DNA of 5,839 bases from Clostridiales bacterium (GCA_012521525.1 JAAYMG010000085.1:1-5839); one strand, 5' to 3'; counted from the first letter of the stretch, positions 1 through 5,682 are shown. The notes: generated by a model not told the origin, from the letters alone. Numbers and translations: made by a program.

Positions 1-559
1 CGTCAAAAATCAGGTCCGCTTCGACGGGCAGTCCATATTTGAATCCGAATGACATTACGGATACCACCATTGAGTGGACCCGCTCGACACCGAAGATGCA
101 CTCACTCAGCATCTGCTTGAGATCGTTTACCGAAAGCCCGGATGTGTTGATCACATAGTCGGCGCGTTCCCTGACCGGGGTCAGCTTCTCGATCTCTCTG
201 CGGATGACCTGCTCGATCGGCTCTCCGTCCGTTGCCAGGGGGTGCCTCCTCCTGCTCTCCTTGTACCTGCGGATGATCGCTTCGACTTCCGCCTCCAAAA
301 ATATGATGCGGCTTTCGCACCCCATGCTCCCGATCGTATCGAGAGCTTCAAACAGGGGCGTAAAGCTGTCGCCGCTTCGTATGTCCGTCACCAGCGCGAC
401 CCTTTCATATTTGCCCTGCATCGAAATGCAGAACTCCACAAACTTTGGCAGGAGAGCTACCGGAAGGTTGTCCACACAGTAGTATCCGAAGTCCTCAAGT
501 ATGTTGGCGGCCCGGCTCTTTCCGGCGCCGGACAGACCTGAAATGATAAATATCTGCAT
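1..559 (-). CDS. rapZ: RapZ family nucleotide-binding protein (YvcJ-like), N-terminal 186 codons; 3' end outside window
   Basis: The gene runs off the left edge in an open frame. The visible protein begins MQIFIISGLSGAGKSRAAN, with a P-loop GLSGAGKS at residues 8-15, then the family motifs YYCVDNLP (26-33), TDIRS (58-62), YKESRRRHPLA (99-109) and FGFKYGLPVEADLIFD (171-186). RapZ proteins are usually about 290 residues, so the RNA-binding C-terminal part is missing here. In Escherichia coli RapZ is an RNA adaptor controlling glmS through small RNAs, while Bacillus YvcJ is a nucleotide-binding protein linked to competence; the role in this organism is inferred only at family level. The ATG at 559 follows the murB stop by one base. 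An in-frame ATG at 568, inside murB, would add MGR, but the 559 start gives the usual family N-terminus. A GGGGA about 11 bases upstream of 559 is the nearest Shine-Dalgarno-like stretch. Translation is probably coupled to murB. Confidence 0.95.
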   Translation of the reverse strand, partial: MQIFIISGLSGAGKSRAANILEDFGYYCVDNLPVALLPKFVEFCISMQGKYERVALVTDIRSGDSFTPLFEALDTIGSMGCESRIIFLEAEVEAIIRRYKESRRRHPLATDGEPIEQVIRREIEKLTPVRERADYVINTSGLSVNDLKQMLSECIFGVERVHSMVVSVMSFGFKYGLPVEADLIFD

Positions 560-560
560 C

Positions 561-1481
561 CTACCCATCTTCCCCGATTATTCTTACCTCCGGTTCGAGT
601 TCGACTCCGAACCGCTCCTTCACCGTTTCCCGGATTTTCTCCATAAGCGATATGACGTCGCTGCAGTTGGCGTTTCCGAGATTTATGATAAAGCCCGCAT
701 GTTTCTCCGAGACCTGCGCGTCGCCAAACCTCAGCCCCTTAAGGCCGCAGTCCGATATGAGCTTTCCGGCGTAATATCCCGGAGGCCTCTTGAAAAAGCT
801 GCCGGCACTCGGATATTGCAAAGGCTGGGATTCCACCCTGCGCTTTTTCAGCTCCTGCATGCGCTCATGGATAAGCTCTTTGTCACCTTTCGCGAGGCGG
901 ACCCTTGTGCGAAGGATGACACATCCGGGATTGTCCGTAAAAAAGCTCCTCCGGTAACCGAACAGGTGCTCTTCCCCTTTCAGCGTCCGAATATCCCCCT
1001 GCCCGGTCAGGCAATCCGTCTCAGTGACACAGTCTTTCATTTCTCCGCCGTAGGCCCCTGCATTCATATAGACCGCGCCGCCTACGGTTCCCGGTATACC
1101 GTATGCAAACTCCAGGCCTTCAAGGCTTCTTTCCATCGCAAATAAAGAAAGGCTGTTGAGCGCGGCACCGCACTCAGCTTCTACAACGTTATCGTCAAGT
1201 TCGGTTATCCTGTTCAGCAAAGTCGTTTCTATTACAAGCCCGCGTATACCTCCGTCGCGAACGAGGAGATTGGAACCCTTGCCGATGATCTGGAAAGGAA
1301 GTCCCTTCTCCCGGGCAAATTTCACCGTCAATACCAGCTGTTCGATGGTCTCCGGTTCGCACAACAGATCAGCCGGCCCGCCGATCCGGAAAGTCGTGTG
1401 GGCGCTCATCGGCTCACCGGTCTTTATTTTCAGGCCCGGAACGTAAAAGGCAAGCTCCCGCATATACCCGTCGATCCCCAT
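561..1481 (-). CDS. murB: UDP-N-acetylenolpyruvoylglucosamine reductase (MurB)
   Basis: MurB is the cytoplasmic FAD enzyme that uses NADPH to reduce UDP-GlcNAc-enolpyruvate to UDP-MurNAc, the second committed step of peptidoglycan precursor synthesis. The 306-residue protein shows TTFRIGGPADLL (29-40), the FAD-binding stretch IGKGSNLLVRDGGIRG (66-81), GIPGTVGGAVYMNAGAYGGE (128-147), FGYRRSFF (174-181) with the Arg expected in the active site, PSAGSFFKRP (224-233) whose Ser228 matches the proton-donating serine, and the closing LEPEVRIIG (295-303) with the catalytic Glu. Length and motifs fit the shorter Gram-positive type. The frame is open further upstream to 1565, but the ATG at 1481 is preferred: GGGAGG lies 4 bases before it, and the homologous domain starts soon after. 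Upstream residues (containing WCILKC) resemble no MurB. It is followed after one base by rapZ. Confidence 0.97.
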   Translation of the reverse strand: MGIDGYMRELAFYVPGLKIKTGEPMSAHTTFRIGGPADLLCEPETIEQLVLTVKFAREKGLPFQIIGKGSNLLVRDGGIRGLVIETTLLNRITELDDNVVEAECGAALNSLSLFAMERSLEGLEFAYGIPGTVGGAVYMNAGAYGGEMKDCVTETDCLTGQGDIRTLKGEEHLFGYRRSFFTDNPGCVILRTRVRLAKGDKELIHERMQELKKRRVESQPLQYPSAGSFFKRPPGYYAGKLISDCGLKGLRFGDAQVSEKHAGFIINLGNANCSDVISLMEKIRETVKERFGVELEPEVRIIGEDG

Positions 1482-1485
1482 AAAG

Positions 1486-1491
1486 CCTCCC
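1486..1491 (-). promoter_or_regulatory. Shine-Dalgarno site that decides the murB start
   Basis: The minus strand reads GGGAGG, then CTTT, then ATG at 1481. The 4-base spacing is short but this is the only strong ribosome-binding sequence near any of the in-frame ATGs at 1565, 1493, 1481 and 1463, so it favours 1481. Confidence 0.6.
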
Positions 1492-1542
1492 ATAGAATAA
1501 GAGAAATTCACTGCCCTCTGCAAATTCGATGATACACATTTT

Positions 1543-1571
1543 AGTATACACCACAACGGGCACAAAGGAAA
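1543..1571 (-). promoter_or_regulatory. Possible sigma-A promoter for murB-rapZ
   Basis: On the minus strand TATACT (1548-1543) is a 5 of 6 match to the -10 box, with TTTCCT (1571-1566) 17 bases upstream as a poor -35. It would start transcription about 55 bases before the murB ATG and lies downstream of the hairpin that follows the glucokinase gene, so it could drive murB-rapZ independently. The weak -35 keeps this tentative. Confidence 0.35.
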
Positions 1572-1629
1572 GTCGTAATATGCGATAGCCAGGTCCCGGC
1601 GATGTTACTTCCTGTTCCAAATACCAATA

Positions 1630-1669
1630 GGAGCCGCACAGAGTGCTGTCCACACTCCGTTGCGGCTCC
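1630..1669 (-). terminator. GC-rich hairpin behind the glucokinase gene, likely terminator
   Basis: GGAGCCGCA (1630-1638) and TGCGGCTCC (1661-1669) form a perfect 9-bp outer stem. Inside it GAGTG (1641-1645) pairs with CACTC (1653-1657) around a 7-base loop, with a 2/3 internal loop between the two stems. On the minus strand the stem is followed by TATTGGTATTTGG, only loosely T-rich, and on the plus strand by no T-run. Placement 17 bases past the glucokinase stop argues for a terminator of that gene, though the weak T-tract means read-through into murB is likely. Confidence 0.55.
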
Positions 1670-1685
1670 GTCGATCACTCAGTGA

Positions 1686-2639
1686 TTAAGCTCCGAGCAT
1701 TGCTGCGCCCACTATTCCTGCATCGTTCCCCAGCTCGGCACGTTTAATGACGGTTTGAGGAACTCCGCGTGTATATCTCGCCTCGTCAACCAGTTTCTGC
1801 AGCGGCTTGAGCAGGTAGTCCCCCTCGTTGGAGATCCCGCCACCGATGCACAATACCTCGGGCTGGAATATGTTGATCATGTCGATGACGCCCGCTGCCA
1901 GGTGCTTTATGTACAGGTCGACAACGAATTTGCCGCCCTCATCGCCTTTGCGCATCGCGTCAAAAGCTGTCCTTCCGCTCACATTGGCAAGGTCGCCGCC
2001 GGCAAGTTCCCACATGATCGTCTCAGGATGTTCCTGCATGTACTCACGTGTGGTTTTTATCAACCCGGTCGCCGATGCATAGGCTTCCCAGCAGCCTTTG
2101 CGTCCGCATCCGCACTGGCGTCCGTCCATCATTATCACTATGTGGCCGACTTCGCCCGCAGCTCCGTTGAATCCCGAATAGATCTTTTTGTCGATAATGA
2201 TACCGCCGCCTACACCCGTTCCCAGGGTTATGCATACGGCATTGGTCGTGTCCCTTGCGCCGCCCGCAAACGCCTCACCGAGCGCGGCACAGTTTGCGTC
2301 GTTATTGATATATACCGGGACGCCCCACTTTTCGCTCAGAGCACTGGTCAGATCCACATTTTCGATCGGCAGGTTGGGGCAGAATATCACTATGCCCGTG
2401 TTGGGGTCCATCATGCCCGGAACACCTATCCCTATAGCTTTCAACCTGCTGCGGTCAAATCCGGTCTTCTCATACAGGAGATCGCATGCCTTGTGGATCC
2501 CCTCGATGACCGCTTTCTCTCCCTTGTCGGCATTTGTCGGGATGCTTACCTTGTCCAGAAGTTTTCCTTCCGCATCGACCAGGCCCGCGGCAATATTCGT
2601 TCCTCCCAGGTCGATTCCGATGAAAAGCTTACTTTCCAT
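1686..2639 (-). CDS. glk: ROK-family glucokinase
   Basis: The enzyme phosphorylates glucose with ATP to glucose 6-phosphate in the cytoplasm, feeding glycolysis with sugar that did not enter through the PTS. The 317-residue protein opens with the phosphate-binding loop FIGIDLGGTNIAAGLVD (6-22). It has VPVYINNDANCAALGE (107-122) with the catalytic base Asp114, a second phosphate loop LGTGVGGG (139-146), and the ROK signature AGEVGHIVI (161-169) with His166. The zinc motif CGCGRKGCWE (176-185) supplies Cys176, Cys178 and Cys183, and GGGIS (266-270) is the adenosine-side motif. No DNA-binding N-terminal domain is present, so this is a kinase and not a ROK repressor. GGAAGG lies 8 bases before the ATG. 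Glucokinase is the best call from the Gram-positive GlcK-like motifs; specificity for another hexose or ManNAc cannot be excluded from sequence alone. It has its own promoter and a hairpin behind it, so it is probably monocistronic. Confidence 0.93.
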   Translation of the reverse strand: MESKLFIGIDLGGTNIAAGLVDAEGKLLDKVSIPTNADKGEKAVIEGIHKACDLLYEKTGFDRSRLKAIGIGVPGMMDPNTGIVIFCPNLPIENVDLTSALSEKWGVPVYINNDANCAALGEAFAGGARDTTNAVCITLGTGVGGGIIIDKKIYSGFNGAAGEVGHIVIMMDGRQCGCGRKGCWEAYASATGLIKTTREYMQEHPETIMWELAGGDLANVSGRTAFDAMRKGDEGGKFVVDLYIKHLAAGVIDMINIFQPEVLCIGGGISNEGDYLLKPLQKLVDEARYTRGVPQTVIKRAELGNDAGIVGAAMLGA

Positions 2640-2692
2640 TTAATCTGCCTTCCTTTTACAATAAAATATATCAATGCTTTGCTGCTCTTAAT

Positions 2693-2721
2693 ACTATATC
2701 AAAAATCATATAAACTGGAAA
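2693..2721 (-). promoter_or_regulatory. Sigma-A promoter of the glucokinase gene
   Basis: The minus strand reads TTTCCA (2721-2716, 4 of 6 to the -35 consensus), 17 bases, then TATAGT (2698-2693, 5 of 6). TGA directly precedes the -10 hexamer, giving the extended -10 form. Predicted start is near 2686, leaving a leader of about 47 bases before the ATG at 2639. Confidence 0.65.
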
Positions 2722-2763
2722 CCAATAAGTAAGATCATGAAAAAAATTACCGGGAGTTGAAGC

Positions 2764-2785
2764 AAAACCTTGCAGGGACCAAGGT
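2764..2785 (-). terminator. Short hairpin at the end of the PHP gene, possible terminator
   Basis: On the minus strand ACCTTG (2785-2780), a 7-base loop and CAAGGT (2772-2767) form a perfect 6-bp stem, followed by TTTGCTTC. The hairpin begins on the last base of the PHP stop codon. The stem is short and the T-run brief, so termination would be partial; the next gene has its own promoter. Confidence 0.4.
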
Positions 2786-3501
2786 CAAACCTCGATGCCC
2801 TTGCGATCCAGGAAGTAGCGCTTCAGCCTGTCCACGTCCGCATTCAGCACGAGTTCCTCCGGTACCCCAAGTTCTTCCAGGAGGGCGATCGAATGGTCAA
2901 ATACGCCAACCTCGTCCTTATAGTGGGCGTCGGAGCTGACGACGATATTCACCCCATACTTTACGCAAAGGCGTGCTACTTCCCTGCAGTTTACGTCACT
3001 CCCTCTCCGGACTTCAAACGAATGATTGTTTATCTCTATGATCTTTCCTTTCTCTGCGCACTTCCTGATGACAGTATCCATGTCGAACGGGTAATTGCCG
3101 TTCCCCACATGGCCAAGGCAGTCCACATAGGGATTCTCGATCACTTTCAGCCAGGCGCGGGTGACTGCTTCTTTGTCTTTGCCGGGGTTCCAGCAAGGTT
3201 CATGCATCGAAGCGATCACATACTCCAGCCTCTTGAGAGCGATCTCGGGGAGATCCAGCTCCCCGTTTTCACCGAGAACGTTTGCCTCAGCACCTTTTAT
3301 GACCCTGATCCCTTCCACATATTTCGGGGCCGAAGCCATGAAATATATCAGATGAGGAGCTCCCGGCATCGACGGGGCATGGTCTGCCATCACTATATGT
3401 GTGTGGCCCCGTTTGGCCGCTGCCGCGCAGTTTTCGGCGATCGTGCTGTATGCATGGCCGGATGCGATCGTATGCGTGTGCATGTCTGCAATAAATTTCA
3501 T
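2785..3501 (-). CDS. PHP-domain metal-dependent phosphoesterase, YcdX-like
   Basis: This 238-residue protein is a single PHP (polymerase and histidinol phosphatase) domain, a 7-stranded barrel type that holds a trinuclear metal site and hydrolyses phosphomonoesters or diesters. All the expected metal ligands can be placed: DMHTHT (His8, His10), SGH (His16), ADHAP (Asp40, His41), KGAEAN (Glu72), SMHEP (His100), GHVGN (His131) and SSDAHY (Asp191, His193). Their spacing nearly matches Escherichia coli YcdX as I remember it (7, 9, 15, 40, 73, 101, 131, 192, 194). The protein is far too short for a PolX or DnaE polymerase, and I see no histidinol phosphatase-specific evidence. The substrate is unknown. 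It lies 34 bases downstream of hprK and likely shares its transcript; AAAGGG lies about 10 bases before the ATG. The pairing with hprK hints at a metabolic phosphatase, but that is inference. Confidence 0.9.
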   Translation of the reverse strand: MKFIADMHTHTIASGHAYSTIAENCAAAAKRGHTHIVMADHAPSMPGAPHLIYFMASAPKYVEGIRVIKGAEANVLGENGELDLPEIALKRLEYVIASMHEPCWNPGKDKEAVTRAWLKVIENPYVDCLGHVGNGNYPFDMDTVIRKCAEKGKIIEINNHSFEVRRGSDVNCREVARLCVKYGVNIVVSSDAHYKDEVGVFDHSIALLEELGVPEELVLNADVDRLKRYFLDRKGIEV

Positions 3502-3521
3502 AATTATCTATCCCTTTTCAG

Positions 3522-3535
3522 TACCGTCGCCGGTA
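3522..3535 (-). other. Small hairpin with GNRA loop between hprK and the PHP gene
   Basis: The minus strand reads TACCG, GCGA, CGGTA: a perfect 5-bp stem with a GNRA-type tetraloop, starting on the base after the hprK stop codon and ending about 20 bases before the PHP start. No T-run follows, so it is not a terminator. It could slow 3' decay of hprK mRNA or modulate PHP translation. Confidence 0.4.
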
Positions 3536-4486
3536 TCAATTACCAAGATTAAGCTTGCTCTGTTCGAAATGCCTGTTTATCCTCTCCGTAAACTCGTAAG
3601 CCGCGTTGTATCCCATTTTCTTTTCGCGGTTGTTCATAGCGGCGACCTCGATGATGATAGCCAGGTTGCGTCCGGGCTTCACGGGAACTGTCAGCGAAGG
3701 TATCTTCACATCCAGTATGGTCGTATATAGACTTTCGACGCCGAGCCTGTCATATTGCGTCCCTTCCTGCCACGGTTCCAGGTTTATGATGAGGTCCACC
3801 GTCTGGTTCTGCCTGACCGAGCCCATTCCGAACAGCCTTCTGACGTCAATGATACCTATTCCCCTGAGCTCGATGTAGTGGCGGATCATGTCGGGCGCGG
3901 AACCGATAAGTGTGTTCGCCGAGATCTTTTTGAGTTCCACCGCATCGTCAGCGATCAGGCGATGTCCGCGCTTGACCAGTTCGATTGCGGACTCGCTTTT
4001 TCCGACTCCGCTTTCTCCGATGAGCAATATCCCTTCTCCGTACACCTCGACAAGAACTCCGTGCCTTGTGATTCGCGGCGCAAGAGCTTCCTTCAGCGAC
4101 GAGATAAGGGCGCTGATCAGGTATGACGTGGGGTCTATCGATCTCAATACGGGTGTCTTGTATTTTTCCGCCATTTCCAGGCATTCCGGAAAAGGATCCA
4201 ACCCGCGGGATATTATGATCGCAGGCACATGCTTTGAAAGCAGCTTTTCAAAAACCTGCCTGCGGTTTTCGGGCATAAAGCGTTCCAGAAAGGTGTTTTC
4301 CACCTTGCCCAGGACCTGTAAACGGCTCGAATCGAAATAGTCAAAAAAACCGGCCAACTGCAGCCCCGGCCTGTTTACGTCGTCGGCTACTATCAGGATC
4401 TTTTCGTAGTCTTCAGGTGCGTACAGAATCTCAAGATTGAACTCCCTGATAATATCTGTAAGCTTTACACTGTACAGCGTATCCAT
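3536..4486 (-). CDS. hprK: HPr kinase/phosphorylase
   Basis: HprK phosphorylates the PTS carrier HPr on its regulatory serine (Ser46) when glycolytic intermediates are plentiful and removes the phosphate when phosphate is high; HPr-Ser-P is the co-repressor of CcpA in catabolite repression. The 316-residue protein has the usual length. The N-terminal regulatory domain spans about 1-130. The catalytic domain shows TRHGVLVEVYG (140-150) with His141, the Walker A loop GESGVGKS (157-164), LIADDAVEL (177-185) with the acidic pair Asp180-Asp181, the family signature ELRGIGIIDVRRLFG (206-220), DRLG (246-249) and the flexible PVKPGRN loop (268-274). All residues expected for both kinase and phosphorylase activities are present. 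The ATG at 4486 gives the normal N-terminus; the Shine-Dalgarno (GGGTGA, about 5 bases away) is modest. It is first in the minus-strand block, with a promoter upstream. Confidence 0.97.
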   Translation of the reverse strand: MDTLYSVKLTDIIREFNLEILYAPEDYEKILIVADDVNRPGLQLAGFFDYFDSSRLQVLGKVENTFLERFMPENRRQVFEKLLSKHVPAIIISRGLDPFPECLEMAEKYKTPVLRSIDPTSYLISALISSLKEALAPRITRHGVLVEVYGEGILLIGESGVGKSESAIELVKRGHRLIADDAVELKKISANTLIGSAPDMIRHYIELRGIGIIDVRRLFGMGSVRQNQTVDLIINLEPWQEGTQYDRLGVESLYTTILDVKIPSLTVPVKPGRNLAIIIEVAAMNNREKKMGYNAAYEFTERINRHFEQSKLNLGN

Positions 4487-4508
4487 GTTTCACCCGCTTT
4501 CAGAAAGT

Positions 4509-4523
4509 GTGTTCGGCAAACAC
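4509..4523. repeat. Perfect dyad in the hprK leader
   Basis: GTGTT (4509-4513), five bases CGGCA, then AACAC (4519-4523) is a perfect 5-5-5 dyad. It lies in the predicted hprK leader between the transcription start (near 4540) and the ATG at 4486, so it could be an operator or a small leader hairpin. It does not fit the CcpA cre consensus. A dyad this short can occur by chance. Confidence 0.35.
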
Positions 4524-4545
4524 CCCGATTGGACAATTCATATAA

Positions 4546-4574
4546 ATTATACACATTTTGTGATAAAAGCGCAA
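4546..4574 (-). promoter_or_regulatory. Sigma-A promoter of hprK
   Basis: On the minus strand TTGCGC (4574-4569) is separated by 17 bases from a perfect TATAAT (4551-4546). Predicted start is near 4539, giving a leader of about 53 bases. The -35 matches only in its TTG, but spacing and the -10 are ideal. Confidence 0.65.
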
Positions 4575-4646
4575 CACGCTACTGTTATTATATCTCGAAG
4601 GCTATTTAATATCGCGGACGGTACGTAAAGATCCCATTCCGGCCTG

Positions 4647-4735
4647 CTGTTTCATATTCGCCTGCTGCTCCCCAATCCGATGATGATGGTATATACCAGC
4701 TTGGACCCGTGCCATTTCTGATCCATATTCGTCTG
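4647..4735. repeat. Imperfect 18-bp direct repeat pair with a 12-bp palindrome between
   Basis: CTGTTTCATATTCGCCTG (4647-4664) and CTGATCCATATTCGTCTG (4718-4735) agree at 15 of 18 positions with an offset of 71 bases, so they are not in the same reading frame. TGGTATATACCA (4687-4698) is a perfect palindrome almost exactly midway. Possible protein binding sites; no regulator is identified. Confidence 0.4.
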
Positions 4736-4781
4736 ACTCCCCCCAGTCTGTGTCCGGTGCAGTCCTTTATCCAATTGCGGA

Positions 4782-4830
4782 TTGCCGGTTTGAAAATTCC
4801 TGATAATATGATACAATAGTTGACCGGCAA
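4782..4830. repeat. Perfect 8-bp inverted repeat bracketing the trmB promoter
   Basis: TTGCCGGT (4782-4789) and ACCGGCAA (4823-4830) are exact reverse complements, with centres 41 bases apart. The left arm abuts the -35 box and the right arm covers the predicted transcription start. This looks like a split operator; as RNA only the right arm would be transcribed. Confidence 0.5.
4790..4817 (+). promoter_or_regulatory. Sigma-A promoter of trmB
   Basis: TTGAAA (4790-4795, 5 of 6 with a mismatch only at the fifth position), a 16-base spacer, then TACAAT (4812-4817, 5 of 6), with TGA directly before the -10 hexamer giving an extended -10. Predicted start is near 4824, about 50 bases before the trmB ATG. 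This also argues against the in-frame TTG at 4820 as the translation start, because transcription begins at or after it. Confidence 0.7.
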
Positions 4831-4859
4831 GCAACCGAAAAAAGAAAGTCTGACATGTT

Positions 4860-4866
4860 GTGGTGA
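4860..4866 (+). promoter_or_regulatory. Shine-Dalgarno site that decides the trmB start
   Basis: GTGGTGA ends 7 bases before the ATG at 4874 and pairs partly with the 16S tail through GGTGA. It favours 4874 over the next in-frame ATG at 4880 and over the TTG at 4820. Confidence 0.55.
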
Positions 4867-4873
4867 CCTGACG

Positions 4874-5611
4874 ATGAGAATGAGAAAAAAGAAGAACCTT
4901 GCCTCAAGGATGGAACGCGTGAGATCCCTTCTGGTCGAAAATCCCGAGAGATTTGCCGGATCCTGGGACAAGCTTTCTTCAGGCAGACCGATACACCTTG
5001 AAATAGGTTGCGGAAAGGGCAAGTTCATAACCGAAACCGCTTCGGCAAATCCCAATGTTTTCTTCGTCGCCCTGGAGAAGATAGCCGATGTCCTTGTCAT
5101 GGCGATGGAAAAGGCTTCGCGGGAAGGCCTTACGAACGTCCTGTTCATCAGGAGCGACGCGGCCATGCTGGAAGAATACTTTTCATCGGGCGAAATCACG
5201 CGTATTTACCTCAATTTCAGCGACCCGTGGCCGTCAAAGCGCCATCAGAAGCGGCGCCTTACTTCTGAGGGCTTTTTGAACATTTACCGCAAGATCCTGT
5301 CCGGGGACGGATCCGTCTGTTTGAAAACGGACAACCGTGATTTTTTTGAGTTTTCCGTAAGGGAACTGGAGAGGTGCGGCTGGAGAGTGGAAAATGTCAC
5401 ATTCGACTTGCATGGAGCGATGCAGCAAACCGCAGCATCACAGGGCAGTACCGATACCGGGGGCGACGCCGGCAACAGCAATGGATATCAGCCGGTCTTC
5501 AACCCGGAAGGCGAAGCCGTGACCGAATACGAACAGCGGTTCGCTTCAATGGGTGTCCCTATCTGCAGGCTCGTAGCCTTCCCCGCCGACGCAGACATCG
5601 ATAAACCGTGA
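4874..5611 (+). CDS. trmB: tRNA (guanine-N7-)-methyltransferase TrmB, with a low-complexity insertion
   Basis: TrmB uses S-adenosylmethionine to make 7-methylguanosine at position 46 in the tRNA variable loop. The 245-residue protein starts MRMRKKKNLASR and shows the SAM-binding motif HLEIGCGKGKF (41-51), the acidic residue of VALEK (65-69), the hallmark FSDPWPSKRHQKRRLT (115-130) with Asp117 of the active site, LKTDN (150-154) and the C-terminal TEYEQRF (217-223). It is about 30 residues longer than the Bacillus subtilis type. The excess lies between DLH (178-180) and TEYE, where 36 residues replace the roughly 9 usual ones; the extra stretch is rich in Gly, Ser, Thr, Asn, Gln and Asp and is probably a disordered surface loop. 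The enzyme should still be functional because all core motifs are intact. It stands alone on the plus strand, divergent from hprK, with its own promoter and a terminator 6 bases after the stop. Confidence 0.95.
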   Translation: MRMRKKKNLASRMERVRSLLVENPERFAGSWDKLSSGRPIHLEIGCGKGKFITETASANPNVFFVALEKIADVLVMAMEKASREGLTNVLFIRSDAAMLEEYFSSGEITRIYLNFSDPWPSKRHQKRRLTSEGFLNIYRKILSGDGSVCLKTDNRDFFEFSVRELERCGWRVENVTFDLHGAMQQTAASQGSTDTGGDAGNSNGYQPVFNPEGEAVTEYEQRFASMGVPICRLVAFPADADIDKP

Positions 5612-5617
5612 AAAATA

Positions 5618-5640
5618 CCCCGCCGACTGTGTCGGCGGGG
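5618..5640. terminator. Strong bidirectional hairpin terminator after trmB
   Basis: CCCCGCCGAC (5618-5627) and GTCGGCGGGG (5631-5640) form a perfect 10-bp stem around a TGT loop. On the plus strand it is followed by TTCGAAGCTTTATTG, an interrupted T-tract. On the minus strand it is followed by TATTTTTC, a better T-tract. It should end trmB transcription at least partly and block antisense transcription arriving from the right more efficiently. Confidence 0.8.
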
Positions 5641-5662
5641 TTCGAAGCTTTATTGATGTCCC

Positions 5663-5677
5663 CACACTGGCCGTGTG
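5663..5677. other. Small dyad between terminator and structured element
   Basis: CACAC (5663-5667), TGGCC, GTGTG (5673-5677) is a perfect 5-bp stem with a 5-base loop. No T-run follows. It may be a minor hairpin in the leader of the downstream element. Confidence 0.3.
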
Positions 5678-5682
5678 AACGA

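Larger units (their letters stand above)
4487..4873. other. 387-base divergent intergenic region between hprK and trmB
   Basis: No convincing gene was found here. It holds the hprK promoter at its left end (4546-4574), the trmB promoter at its right end (4790-4817) and about 200 bases in between with no assigned role. Minus-strand frames are open for parts of this stretch (for instance 37 codons ending near 4603) but lack ribosome-binding sites and recognisable sequence. The middle contains a degenerate 18-bp direct repeat (4647-4664 and 4718-4735) on either side of a 12-bp palindrome (4687-4698). It could be regulatory DNA or a decayed gene. Confidence 0.6.

Noticed and set aside
1674..1686. 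ATCACT-C-AGTGAT palindrome at the glucokinase stop codon
   Set aside because: A 6-bp dyad with a 1-base centre is expected about once in a window this size and cannot form a hairpin with such a small loop.
1755..2732. Plus-strand open frame of 325 codons opposite the glucokinase gene
   Set aside because: It mirrors the codon structure of the clear ROK kinase on the other strand and its protein shows no family motifs. The same applies to the frames at 501-1145, 74-541, 2770-3552 and 3755-4126.
2740..2746. Seven T residues on the minus strand as a terminator tail
   Set aside because: No stable stem directly precedes them; the only good stem (2767-2785) lies about 20 bases upstream.
4509..4523. 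CcpA cre site in the hprK leader
   Set aside because: The dyad has an odd centre and lacks the central CG and flanking pattern of the cre consensus.
4603..4716. Short minus-strand frame starting MARVQAG, 37 codons
   Set aside because: It has no Shine-Dalgarno site and no recognisable similarity, and its length is expected by chance.
4820..4873. TTG start for a longer 263-residue TrmB
   Set aside because: TTG at 4820 lies at or before the predicted transcription start and has no ribosome-binding site; the ATG at 4874 gives the normal family N-terminus.
4606..5199. Minus-strand open frame of 197 codons overlapping trmB
   Set aside because: Most of it is antisense to the well-supported trmB, and the part in the intergenic region has no recognisable sequence or ribosome-binding site.
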